64,000 nucleotides of DNA from Styela clava (GCF_964204865.1 NC_135262.1:19335650-19399649), one strand, 5' to 3'; positions 30,053 through 40,303 are shown, counted from the first letter of the stretch. The notes: generated by a model from the sequence alone, not told the origin. Made by a program: numbers and translations.

Positions 30053-31200
30053 GTCTAGATTGAAGTTGTCCTAAATATAAAACAGTATTTTATCATAAAT
30101 CATGATTATACCCTTTCCTGAATTTCTTCTTTAGTAGGCCTACTACCAAAAGTTGATGAATCAAATATAACACAGGTGTAGTGAGTGACCCATAATCCTC
30201 ATTTTCCAAAGCTGTTTTAAGTATGTCTGGCATGTTTTGTGCCTTTTTACGAATAAGACCGCTTATGCAATCTTACGCTTTGGAATTTTTAGTTATTTTC
30301 CTCAAGCCCTGCAGGATGTAGGGGCCATACACAACTCTACCGAAGGGTCAAATGTCTTTGCATGTCTCCATAGGTTGTTCTTCTATTGCAAACATTTATG
30401 GAGTATTCTGATTGTATTTCTTGGAATCATACTGTCACTGATATGTCGCCAGTCTTCTGATATCTCCCCTTCTGCTACAGTTGTCCTGTGAATAAATAAT
30501 AGGAAATTGAGGTTGGACGAATAGTTGAAAGTTTTGCTTTATGTCGGCTTAATTTTTTGATTGATATACTTTCTATTTTTGCTATTGCCTCTTGTGCTGC
30601 AGGAGTCCCACAATGCTTAGACAGGTTTTCCCACAACTTTTACATCTAAAGAAAGAGAGGAGATTTAATAATTTTCGTTAAGAATAAATAAACAGTCTAT
30701 ATGATTTAGATTGGAAAAGCTAATAAATCCAATATCTCATGTTTTATGTAAAAAATGTTTTACTGAATTTGGTATATAAACCAACTAATAAAGGGGTTTA
30801 GTCAGAAAATTACTATACAATATAGACCGGTATGAGTGAAATGTTAGGTGAACTTGTTAACCCTTTAATTCAATACGCAAATAAAAGTGAATGAGCAATA
30901 GTATGTTACAGCAATGAGTATATATCCTCACTGATTAAAAATAATCTAATTGGAGGTGCATGAACTATTTGAAACCGTAAGGGGTAAGTAAATATGCAAT
31001 TTCGGCAAATGGGCAACTACGTACCGTACTGATTTAATAACTTCGTAGTATTTGACAAAAGCTGGCTTTCCCACATGTACTTAACAGTGCAATGCCCGGG
31101 TGTGATATACAACAATAGTATTTACCTTACTTTTTTCCGATTTCTTTTTACATTCAATTTTCCAATATATCATTAAAATCGACAACAACTGTCAAAGCAG
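30053..31200. other. interior of the P-like element
   Basis: No recognisable domain on either strand. The 84-codon ORF at 30237-30491 is unassigned; its opposite strand gives an equally unconvincing open stretch. This may be the decayed transposase body. Confidence 0.35.
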
Positions 31201-31346
31201 GAACGAACACCATTAGTGCTATGCCTTGAAAGCAGCACACTTCCGCTCGTTTTCGTCTCGTTAAGTATGTGCATTGGAGCGTGCTATCGGATACGATCTT
31301 CGGCCAAAAATGCCTGAGTTGCGCATCATGTTGTTTAATGTCATTG

Positions 31347-31660
31347 GTCCAATTAAGCCAATGTGTAATATTGAGTTCTATTTATTTTTTTGTCTTTTTG
31401 TATGATCGTGTTAATTTATTAAGTTAATGTGTAATATTGAGTGTCCCGTTTCTTATATTTGCTGCTTAATTTCAGCTACAAGGTGTCGCTGACTAGATGA
31501 CTCTATGAGTCTTTTCGCGACTCCGCGTCAACTGCAACAAGCCGATATCCATTTGACATTTTGTTACATTATATTATTTATTCATTTTTCATATCGCGCA
31601 TTGTTTTTTGCATGACGAAAATAAATATCTGAATCTGAATAAACATACATACATACAGAA
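31347..31660 (+). mobile_element. LINE 3' UTR, distal part and 3' end
   Basis: Continues the LINE after the P-like insertion. It contains two copies of AAGTTAATGTGTAATATTGAG-type sequence, the conserved GGTGTCGCTGACTAG block shared with 14188, and a terminal GCATGACGAAAATAAATA followed by GAATCTGAAT and a CATA microsatellite, which looks like the 3' tail. Confidence 0.65.
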
Positions 31661-31874
31661 GCGTCACCCTGTATTGTTTATATTGAATGGTAAAATAATG
31701 CTGTCCGCTTCTTTTTCTTTGTTTTTTTTTTAAACTGTTTCATAGGTGTCATCTTGCAGGCTTGACTGTATTGTGTCGAATGTAGATTCTGGCGCTGCCA
31801 TTCAATTACCAACTTTCATACGAACCATCGGAGCGTGACAGCTGCTGCCAGACACTATTTTGACCTCACTTTAG

Positions 31875-32691
31875 GGCAGTGGTCTTCAAACTTTTTGAGA
31901 CACGACCCCATTTGAAAAAATTATTACGTATGATAAGCACTCGCGACCCCAAGATATATATGTATACACCTACAGACAAGAAAAAAATATTTATCAAACT
32001 AGGAAGTTTTTCAAAAGAACCAAACAACAACCATCAGTGTGAAGAATGCGACTGCCTCCTTTCAGCGAGATCTTGCAATCGTGGCTTAATGTTGCTTAAG
32101 CTTAAACGCAAATCGTGTTCTACGTCAAATCGGTTTCGGTGCTTTAATTTTAGCAGACCCATAGCACTAAATCCGGCTTCGCAAAGCTACGTAGTTGCCA
32201 ATGGGATTAAATGTCGAATGACATACATTCTCAGAGTGGAATATGGTGAATGCAATGAAACCCAAAAGAATATGTTCGCTGACAGTTTCGAATGTTTTTC
32301 TTTAAAATAACTGAAAAAAATCCGGCTCGCAGGTTCACAAGTCATTTCTGTCAACTCTTCCATAACTTGAAGAGGTAGTTCGGGAAAATTAGTGGCAGAA
32401 AAGGGATCAATTATCCAATTTTGTTTATTTGTTGGAATTAGGGTGTCGCCGTAATAATGCTCTATTTTTTCTATTATTTTTTCATGGTGTCTTCACCATT
32501 CAAACTTTTTCCGGCAATAAATTTTCTTAATTCAGGAAACATCTCACATTCGCCGCGATTTACATAGTTTTTCCACAAGAGTAGTTTTTTTCATAGTGAG
32601 CACTAACGTTGGCAGCCAGATCAATATCAGTAAATCCAGTACCCTTCATAGATCGATTTAGTGAATTGAAAATGTCAGCCAGATAAGCTAT
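31875..32691 (-). pseudogene. hAT transposase relic (ZBED5/Charlie-like), C-terminal part
   Basis: The left end (GCAGTGGTCTTCAAACTTTT) is a hAT terminus. On the - strand the translation gives AYLADIFNSLNRSMKG near 32690-32640 and RNRFDVEHDLRLSLS near 32150-32080. The latter matches the C-terminal dimerisation segment of ZBED5/FAM200-type hAT proteins (R-N-R-L-D-V-E-H-D-L-R-L-S-L). Stops and shifts separate the two. The N-terminal part is missing, because a Gypsy LTR begins at 32692. An apparent 143-codon ORF on the + strand here is a shadow. Confidence 0.8.
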
Positions 32692-33133
32692 TGTAATATA
32701 GTGACCTTTGACCCGAGTCCGTTCATGTCTGAACTCTGAAGGTGACTTCAGCTGTTCGTATACTTATCACGTGTACCGTGGTTCGTGGTACATTGAATAC
32801 ATGAGTTGTTACTGTGTGCATTAACTGTTACGTAAATGTGAACAAGAGAGCTATGCTCAAATATATGGACACGTAACGCCACCCAATGGCAATACTTTTG
32901 ATGACGTCATAGCGAAAAAAAAGTAATAGTCTTCTGGAGAAAAATTTTATCTTTAACCACTGAAAATTTCTAAACAATTGGTCCAGTATTCAAATAGAAA
33001 AGTGATTTTTTTAAAATGATGGAGACAAATAACAATACCAACAAAATTTTGAAACGATTGTTATGTCCACTAAACGTGTCCAATAAAGTTTGCAATAGCA
33101 ATATAGTTGTGCGTGCATACACACCACCTTACA
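32692..33133 (+). repeat. 5' LTR of degenerate Ty3/Gypsy copy
   Basis: Starts TGTAATATAGTGACC and ends CACCACCTTACA, matching the 215-bp LTR of the complete element (51051-56074), which is in the opposite orientation. Here the LTR is 442 bp because about 230 bases of unrelated AT-rich sequence lie between GTGAACAAGAG and the ACGTGTCCAATAAAG stretch that resumes the match. A primer-binding-like TGGCGAAGAGGAT follows at 33135, one base different from the intact copy. Confidence 0.82.
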
Positions 33134-33159
33134 TTGGCGAAGAGGATAAAGCAACAATA

Positions 33160-33500
33160 ACGGCCCTATCGGGCTAAGCGTTAGAAATACCAAATACGCT
33201 CGCCACCGCATCTCTGATTACTCTGCTTGGGTACGGTACAAATCCCATGCGGGATAGTTATGTGCGAGAGGATTGCTGGACTCCTCGCCTTCATAGGGTG
33301 GTTCACGTAACCGCTGGTCGGTTACGACTTCCTCTACCATCCAGTCCATGCTTCCGAAAACAAATAACTAACTAATCCCATACCGGTACCCGATATGGAC
33401 TGGTAACCGGACGAGAGGCCGTGGTTCGCCATATGGTTAAGCTGTGTTATCGGTTTTCGTCTCCCCCGGAATAAATATCTAAATCCTATCCTATCAAGTT
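33160..33500 (+). repeat. tRNA-derived SINE inserted in Gypsy leader
   Basis: Close to the intact SINE at 38459-38825 but on the + strand. The head reads GGGCTAAGCGTTAGAAATACC, the B-box region is altered to GGTACAAATCCCATG, then come the GTTCACGTAACCGCTGGTCG block, the CCCATACCGGTACC block and a tail of CTATCCTATC. It lies between the Gypsy LTR and the gag start, so it inserted after that Gypsy copy. Confidence 0.8.
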
Positions 33501-33712
33501 AACGTTAATCTAAGTGGGAAAAGGAAGCTTAGTGCAACCTTGAATACTGGAAAGACCTACGGAACTAAGTGTGAAGTAATGGTCAACAGAAGTCCCATCC
33601 CAAAGTCGGTGAAGAAATCTACAACTACGTAAGTGTTTTACAGTTTCTCCAGAATTGTATATTGCATTCTTAAGTGGTCTGGGCTGTTTACAAGTTTTGA
33701 ACTCACATCTAG

Positions 33713-35095
33713 AAGATGACAAATTTACCAGATTTTAGATCGTTTGATTGTGAAGATTTATCAAATGCTGGTCCCCGGTGGAAGAAATGGTTATTGCGTT
33801 TTGAAGTATTAATGTTAGCGATGAACCTTGAAGATACCGAAGATGACAAAGAAAAGAAGAAAAACCTTTTACTGCACTATATGGGTGATAAGTGCTAAGA
33901 TATATATGAAACATTAAAAGAAGAATCTGACAAACTGACATCATATTTCGTTCCTAAGTCAAACAGTGAATATGAAAAATATATATTCCGAAACTCAAAA
34001 CAAGAGGAACGTGAAAGTTTAGATTAGTTTTGTACAAGATTGAAGAAGATGTCATTAAACTGTGAATTTGGAGAAAACCGTGATTCTAAAATTAAAAGTC
34101 AAATTATACAAGGTTGCCTATCTTCAGAACTGAGAAAGAAAGCTCTCACAAAGTCAATGAAGCTCAAAACATTCTTTGAGACTGGAAAAGCAATGGAGTT
34201 GGCTAAAGATCAACTGTGTGCAATGGAGAGTGAATCAAGTATCCAGGGAATATGTGGAGTTAGTTCCTACAGGAGGAAGTGGAAAAAGAACATTTCATCC
34301 AACAGTTTTAGTCGTTCGAGAGATGTTACAAAGCAGCATCAAGGTAAAACCTTTCATACAAAACGGAAATTGTGTTTTAATTGCGGTGGAGTGTATCCAA
34401 AAAACTGTTTTGCATATGGTCGCAGATATTATAACTGTTCCAAGTATGCTCATTTTGCTAGATTCTGTAAAGAATCAAATAGTGAATTCAACAAGCCCAA
34501 GTTGAACAGTGTGCAAAATTAGCCTAAACATGATTGCAGAGATCATGAACTTACTGAAATGAGCTCTGAGAATATTGAATATATATTCTTTCAGGGAATG
34601 GATCAATGTGTAATTGTTCCAATAACAATAATCCTGCTAGTACAGTTGGTAGTTACAGTTGGAAATTAACAATGTCACTTGTTTTATGCTTTTAGATAGT
34701 GGTGCTAGTGTCAATGTACTCGATTGAAAAACTTTTCAATATTTAAAAAGTAGATCCAGCAAACCATGCAGATTGAAAAATGCGAATATTAAGCTTTATG
34801 CCTATGGAAGTAAAAAAACCTTGTCTGTAAACGGAAAATTCCATGCAGTTGTAACTTCCAAGTGTGGCAAATGCATCAACTCTGTATTCTATGTTGTTAA
34901 TTAGACAAGTGGTTGTTTGCTCTGTTTTAAGACTGCTGGGATCTTGGTATTTTGAAAAGTAATAACTCTGTGTCGAATGATCGAGTGGATCTCACTGAAA
35001 ATATTTTAAAAGAATATATTTCAATTTTTTAATGGATTGGTGATATTGAAAAAACTTTCAATTGAAGTTGAATATTGATGATTTTATTTATTAGA
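33713..35095 (+). pseudogene. Ty3/Gypsy gag and protease relic
   Basis: Collinear with residues 1 to about 455 of the intact Gag-Pol at 51456-55622. It begins MTNLPDFRSFDCEDL and carries two zinc-knuckle-like segments (CFNCGGVYPKNC, YYNCSKYAHFARFCK) and a protease motif LLDSGASVNV with in-frame stops around it. Internal stops (33896, 34024, 34520 and later) and indels break the frame. Homology ends near 35095, before the reverse transcriptase, with no 3' LTR, so the copy is also 3'-truncated. Confidence 0.88.
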
Positions 35096-35121
35096 ATCTG
35101 AATCTATATAATACCTATATA

Positions 35122-36700
35122 ATATTTACATTAAAAACATGAATTATGTTAAAGTTTAAATCTGACTGTGAAATAGGAAAACAGTCTCAGTGAACTTTTT
35201 GCCACTAACTAACAAATGTCAGCCGGGCCATTGCGTGTCATCAAAAATCCAGAGAACAGAAACATACCCAAGCCTTATAAGTCGAAAGGTGATTACATAA
35301 GTAATATATTTACATTAAAAACATGAATTATGATAAAGTTTAAATCTGACTGTGAAATAGGAAAACAGTCTCAGTGAACTTTTTGCCACCAACTAACAAA
35401 TGTCAGCCGGGCCATTGCGTGTCATCAAAAATCCAGAGAACAGAAACATACCCAAGCCTTATAAGTCGAAAGGTGATTACATAAGTAATAGTAAATTTAG
35501 AACGAGCTGCTTGAGGTAAGTCATATTTGATAAAGAAAAATAAATTCATCACGACTGTAAAAGCTTATATCACTTTTATTCCTAAAATCAGCATCATTTT
35601 TATACAATTCACGATTCGTTCGCTGTTCTACATAGGTATTATATTCAGAAATTTGCATTGAACCTTATTTATCATGTATGTTTTTCTCAATATATTTCAG
35701 ATGGTCATGATACAATCACAAAAAGAGCTGTAGTAAAGTTTAGACAAAGTGTACCCTTGCTAAGCATGCTTGGTTGGAAATTGTGTTCTCATGTTGTTGC
35801 AATAAATTTCGAACCTACTTATGTTTTTTTTTTTCTTTTTTTTTTTAGTACCGATCGCCGTCGCGCGCGGACGTGGCTATCTCGAGCCGAAGATATGCAT
35901 TCGAGAAGTGAATCTCAGACTTAGTGACATCAATAAACAAATACCAGAAATAGCAGATTTTTGAATGATGGAATGGAAATGTGCAACATGGGTGCAAAAT
36001 GGAAGATTTTTAAGGTTATTGTGAAGACAAGTTCGGACGAAATTATGCTCTACTCAAATATGTGACCGGATATACAAAAGTTAAACTGCACGAACTGATA
36101 TTTGGAAATTTACAATCGATTTTTACATTGGTGTGTTAACGTTTTAGTAGATTTTACTAGATATATGTTCGAGCATGGAACGGAAACATGCATTCGCACC
36201 TCATTCTAGGATATTTCGGATTGTTTGTTTACATGCCGCATCACACGCACAGAGGATATTTAATTCATTGTTTTGTTTTTGAATAAATTGCACGCAACCT
36301 GATTACCAAGTTAAACGCATGAGTAATGACCGCCGTCAATATTCATGTTCATTTGTTTGTGTTTGTGACTTGTTTTTTTTCTTTTTCGGTAAGTGAACGC
36401 GTTTAATACGTATTTAACTTATTTTATTGGGTTTTGTTCACTTTCCAGATTCTTCGCCCTAATCTTTTGTGTATATATGTTTATTTTGTTTTTGCGAATG
36501 AATCGAAATAAAATCTCAAATCTTAAATGTTGGGAAGTCTAAATGAAGCAAAATATTATTTTTTTCAAATTTGAATAAAGAAAATGTTTCTTTTCTTAAT
36601 TCTGTTGCATCCAAAGCCAGTGTAATAAGACCAGATCCTCCTAAACAGCACAAAAAACGTAGCTGGCAGCATCGGTCAAAGGTTATGAAAGTTGGTAATT
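35122..36700 (+). repeat. unidentified dispersed repeat, copy 2, with tandem duplication
   Basis: Matches 13930-12370 in inverse orientation. It starts with a 184-bp unit repeated twice in tandem (35122-35305 and 35306-35489) that holds KFKSDCEIG and the following block. A GTAAGT donor-like site follows at about 35515, a TATTTCAG acceptor-like site at 35690-35700, then DGHDTITKRAVVKFRQSVPLL. An insertion at about 35826-36529, ending in a LINE-like GAATCGAAATAAAATC, interrupts it. The end reads RPDPPKQHKKRSWQHR and stops at AAT TAA near 36703. The family is unknown to me. Confidence 0.55.
35826..36529 (+). mobile_element. 5'-truncated LINE-like insertion
   Basis: The interval is absent from the other copy of the surrounding repeat (compare 13410). 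The flanks CTTATG and TTAAATG suggest a short target duplication. The right end, GAATGAATCGAAATAAAATC followed by CAAATCTT, resembles the LINE 3' tails at 14320 and 31620. A poly-T run marks the left edge. No ORF is recognised. Confidence 0.5.
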
Positions 36701-37180
36701 AATCCTTTTTTAAACGCTTCATCTCTTCAAGTGAAAATCGCCATGATAGCAACCAAAAATGCAACTTTCAACGGGAAAATACATTTGTGTGGCTCACTAA
36801 ATGAACTGATGTCTCTACATCAGCATCATTATTATGCCAAGGGCTTGAAATCTGACAAATCATGGGGCTTTTGTACTTAGTAAAATTGTTGGCTTTTTTA
36901 TGTTTCGATTTGGCTTTTTTTGATCGCTTGGATCTGGCAACGCTGTTCTCAGGTCTCACAAGCTTGCTTGCTGCGTGCATGCCTATGACTATGTGTATTA
37001 CGAAAAGCTCATTTTTTAAAATTCTAAAAAATACAACAATTTCAAGTTATAATAATTAAATACAACAGCAGAAGCAAGTGTAACTAACAGTTGAGGTTGC
37101 GTGAAACTAACTACGGTACCTTTCCTTGCTCCCTATGCCTTTGCGTAGGTAGCCCCGTAGGGAGGCGGACAACTCGACAC
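36701..37180. other. intergenic, no recognised gene
   Basis: The short ORFs at 36692-36880 and 36862-37059 lack motifs. I see no repeat with a partner in the window except the GTTGTCC/CGGACAACTCG sequence next to the following MITE. Confidence 0.3.
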
Positions 37181-38107
37181 CTAGAGGCCTGGTGAGTTGT
37201 CCGTCTTTTGGCATTTTCTATGGTGGTGTTTTAGGTCTATAGAAATGCGTTTTTAATATTTTTAGTGCTCAAATGTTGAGAAAAATACATAAATATGCTC
37301 TAGAAAGCATTTTTATTTGTATAAGTGGCTTATTTTGACCATGTTGTATGAATACATTTACAGTCTACAGACGAAATTGGAGTAACGTTACCGGGGTACC
37401 GGTACGGTAGCGAAGTTAGACTGTTGACTTATAGGACTGTGTTCGTTTAATTTTTTGAACTTTATTGGTATTAAATGTTTTGAATGAGCACCTTTGAATA
37501 TATTAAAACCTTCACAGTAACACTTAAATATTTATAAATGTGAGCTCAGTAGTCTATGGTTGCTGTAGTCTAAAGTCTAAACTCGCCTACGGCAGTCGCC
37601 CGACAGGCCGTCAACTCACCAGTCGAGCAAACGCTCTGCGACGTGACGTCATCGATGCTCGAGGTGAGGACAACTCGACTACCGAGCAACGAGAGGCAGA
37701 CAACTCACCAGTCGAGCAATCGCTCTGCGATATCGATGCTCGAGGAAAAGACATTGCTTTGCAAAACGCGGACTCAAGAGTTGCATAGCAACTACTTAGG
37801 TAGTGCCGACTGATATTAGTAGTGAGCCAACTCACCAATCAATTTAATCAATTTTATTTCGGTCGCTCTGGTATAAAACAAAACAACAACAAACGAAAAA
37901 AACACAAAAGTGACAAAACGCAGAGGACGGGCATAACTTAAACACAAAGTTAAAAACGTGAAAATACGCGCCCATCTTCCAAAAACATTAAAATAACACA
38001 ATATAAAATAAAAATACACGCACTAAAAATGTCAAAAACGCATTTCTATAGACCTAAAACACCACCGTAGAAAATGCCAAAAGACGGACAATTCACCAGG
38101 CCTCTAG
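37181..38107. mobile_element. long-TIR MITE, 927 bp
   Basis: Terminal inverted repeats of about 87 bases (37181-37268 and 38021-38107) start CTAGAGGCCTGGTGA and contain TGTCCGTCTTTTGGCATT and GGTCTATAGAAATGCG with few mismatches. A TA on each edge would fit a Tc1/mariner-type target but is weak evidence. The interior carries two direct copies of a CpG-rich block (37612-37664, 37701-37745), each containing CAACTCACCAGTCGAGCAA and ATCGATGCTCGAGG. No transposase ORF is present. Confidence 0.8.
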
Positions 38108-38121
38108 AGAGTGTAAATGGC

Positions 38122-38241
38122 TATTCAATTCAAGCATTTCAGTTGTAAAATGCTTGTCTGAAGAAGTCTGACCTCGGTCAGACGAAATGTTACAGAAATA
38201 TATTTGTGTTCGTGTGCAGCAAGACTCTTGAATTGAATAGA
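38122..38241 (+). repeat. hairpin repeat with hammerhead-like core
   Basis: Bounded by a perfect 14-bp inverted repeat, CTATTCAATTCAAG, near 38122 and 38228. Inside, CTGAAGA (38158-38164) is followed by one A, an 8-bp hairpin GTCTGACC/GGTCAGAC with a 2-base loop, and GAAA (38184-38187). This is the order of the hammerhead ribozyme core, with one extra base. A related copy is at 58550-58630. Similar hairpins end many Penelope-like and other retroelements, so the family is inferred. Confidence 0.55.
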
Positions 38242-38255
38242 ATAGCAGAAGCAAG

Positions 38256-39019
38256 CGGGGTCTGGTATAGTTTAGTACCACATGTACTTCTAGTTGATGT
38301 CAATCCTAACCCCCATCTGACTACGTCACCGAAAAATTACGTCATTCCGACGTCACAGTGGCGTAATAAGGCCCACCGAAGTGTGCGGTGGTCAAAACGC
38401 GCAGACGATCACCCGAAATCGAGCAAGCAATTTTTCTCGTCACAACGATCACTATAGGAGAGATAGGATAGGATAGGATAGGATTTACATATTTATCCCG
38501 GGGGAGAGGAAAGCCGATAAGACGGCTTATTCATATGGCGAACCACGGCCTCTCGTCCGGTTACCATTCCAAGTCGGGTATGGGATTAGATTTACTGTAT
38601 TGTTTGTTTTCGGAAGCATGGACTTGCTGGTGGAGGAAGCCGTAACCGACCAGCGGTTACGTGAACCACCCAACGACGGCGAGGAGTCCAGCAATCCTCT
38701 CGCACATAACCATCCCTGCATGGGATTCGAACCTGCGAACCCACGCAGAGTAGTTAGAGGTGCGGTGGCGAGCGTATTCCTAACGCTTAGCCCGTTGAGC
38801 CACACCGCCGCGCCGGCTTTAGCAAGTTCGTTATCGGCGGCGCAGATGTCATTTCGGGCGATCGTAATTGTACTTTGGCAATCCCTATGACGTGATGGTG
38901 ACGTCGTAGTGACGTAATTTTTGGATGGCATAGTCAGGTGGGGGTTAGGAATAGCATATGCAAAATTCGTTATGCTACTCCCACCGGAAGTACTTGTGGT
39001 ACTAAACTATACTAGACCC
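38256..39019. mobile_element. second long-TIR MITE, split by a SINE
   Basis: The left end, GGGGTCTGGTATAGTTTAGT with ACCACATGTACTTC, and the inverse right end, ACTAAACTATACTAGACCC preceded by AAGTACTTGTGGT, form long inverted repeats. They also share CCTAACCCCCA and AAAAATTACGTCA inward. AGCAAG flanks both sides (38250-38255, 39020-39025). A full SINE (38459-38825) lies between the arms. No ORF is recognised. Confidence 0.75.
38459..38825 (-). repeat. full-length tRNA-derived SINE
   Basis: On the - strand the head has an A-box-like GTGGCTCAACGGG and a perfect B box GGTTCGAATCC (38727-38737), which together form a polymerase III promoter. The body carries GTAACCGCTGGTCGGTTACGG, and the 3' end has CCCCCGGGATAAATATGTAAA followed by a (TATCC)n tail at 38461-38483. 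It is the best-preserved copy in the window and serves as reference for the others. The tRNA species is not identified. Confidence 0.87.
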
Positions 39020-39025
39020 AGCAAG

Positions 39026-39839
39026 TACTTGTTTGTATATTTTTTATTGTAGTTGTAGACAGGTGTTGGACCAAGCTGTGATCAAACGCCGCTGGTTCAT
39101 TAAACAGTTATAGTACCGTAGATTTTTTATAGGCTTATATAACATTTTGTGAACGGTACCTAATTTATGCCCTACGGGATAATTTGACGTGGATACGTTA
39201 ATAAGAGATTCTAAAAGAATCAAATCTATTAATTCCTGTAAGTAATTTATATGAACGTCATGCTGTCATGAGCCAAATAATATTATTAAAATCGTTGTCC
39301 GGGAACAATTAAAACTGGAATTTCAAACTAATATTGCCTTTTATCAGCTAACTCTTATAAAGCGATAAAAATAGTTGTCTATTCTGTATTTGACTAACCC
39401 GTTGACCGCAGGCTGAGTGTGGGCTGGGGTAACTCTGGTGCCTGGGGGCAATCTAAGCAACTAAGTTGTTGTTTAGCGCTGTCGCGCTTGTTACGATCAG
39501 GGTAATTACTTATCGATTTTAATCGGTATGTATGTTGATAGGTATTTGTCTGTCTGTTAGATGCACGGGATATCTCAATCTCTGGAGATGGAATCTGCTC
39601 CAGATTTTACATGTGCATTCATCATATGTCGTACCAGAAGCCTATTGATTTTGGATGAATTATGTCGTTTAAGCGTCGTATTAGCGAGTTATTAATTAAT
39701 TAGTGGTGGGACACAAGGTGTCACTATGGAGTAAGATCGCTGTTTTTGGGGATCCCTTAACTTTCGATCGATAAGTCTTCGGTCTCTGACCGATATTCTC
39801 GTTAATATATTATGCCGAAATACTTTTTCAAATTAGAAG
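39026..39839. other. intergenic, no recognised gene
   Basis: No ORF, repeat partner or structural RNA recognised in this stretch. Confidence 0.35.
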
Positions 39840-40200
39840 ATGTTTTGGGCTAATTTCAAGTTTCCCGAACTTTACTGTAAAAAATGTTGTCTAACTAACT
39901 ACTATTCCCTACACAATTTTGACTTGAAACACGCATTGCGTCTGAGCAAAGGCAATTCATGTCATGTAACATCTATGATTTTACGGGTTCATTTCGAGCA
40001 GACGCAAGTCTATTTAAACGAGAGAGATTTCCACACGAGAAAAACGCTCGTCTTTAATTGATATTTAGAAACCCGAAATGCAAAAATCGACGCATGGCGC
40101 TGGAGAGGCGGAAACCGAATCCTGTTATCGGATCCTGTTGGATTCGAATACTTTGGGATTCAAATCCTCCGGATTCGGTATTCTATATTGCCCATCTCTA
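39840..40200. other. intergenic with a hAT-like right end
   Basis: 40140-40199 has repeated GGATTCGAATAC/GGATTCAAATCC blocks and ends TATTGCCCATCTCTA, the inverse of the GGGATGGGCA start at 7288. The left end of this element was not found. The 73-codon ORF at 39840-40061 is unassigned. Confidence 0.4.
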
Positions 40201-40303
40201 GTTAGTTCAGTAGGTATTTGTTTTCGGAAACATGGACTTGCAACTTGATAGTCAGATAGTGGAAGAAGCAGTATCTGACCAGTGGTTACGTGAACCACCC
40301 TAA
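40200..40303 (-). repeat. SINE fragment upstream of piggyBac gene
   Basis: Matches the middle of the SINE (TTGTTTTCGGAAACATGGACT, CAGTATCTGACCAGTGGTTA, CGTGAACCACCC). Both head and tail are missing. It ends about 95 bases before the piggyBac start codon. Confidence 0.7.

Larger units (their letters stand above)
27558..31346. mobile_element. P/THAP-like DNA transposon, 3789 bp, inserted in LINE 3' UTR
   Basis: The ends are inverted: CAATGACATTAAACAACATG at 27558, and its complement ending in GTCATTG at 31346. Further related sequence follows inward on both sides for about 130 bases, with CGCTCCAATGCACATA shared. A direct repeat GTCCAAT flanks it (27551-27557, 31347-31353). A degenerate THAP zinc-finger fragment lies just inside the left end, which with the GTCC-type target suggests the P-element superfamily. 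No long transposase ORF survives. It contains a nested hAT element. The superfamily call is inference from the THAP fragment. Confidence 0.65.

Noticed and set aside
31879..32310. 143-codon + strand ORF with many Cys
   Set aside because: It is antisense to recognisable hAT transposase motifs, and its start lies in the hAT terminal repeat.
36240..36530. Independent gene
   Set aside because: No ORF; the 3' string resembles LINE tails and the interval is missing from the other repeat copy.
37540..37788. CRISPR-like or protein-coding direct repeats in the MITE
   Set aside because: Only two copies with unequal spacing, in an animal genome; the 82-codon ORF has no domain.
38727..38815. Possible genuine tRNA gene
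   Set aside because: A and B boxes are present, but the cloverleaf is not complete, and the copy carries the SINE body and tail shared by other copies.
38600..38931. ORFs on both strands across 38527-38931
   Set aside because: They fall within the SINE and MITE arms; the tRNA-like promoter explains the conservation better.
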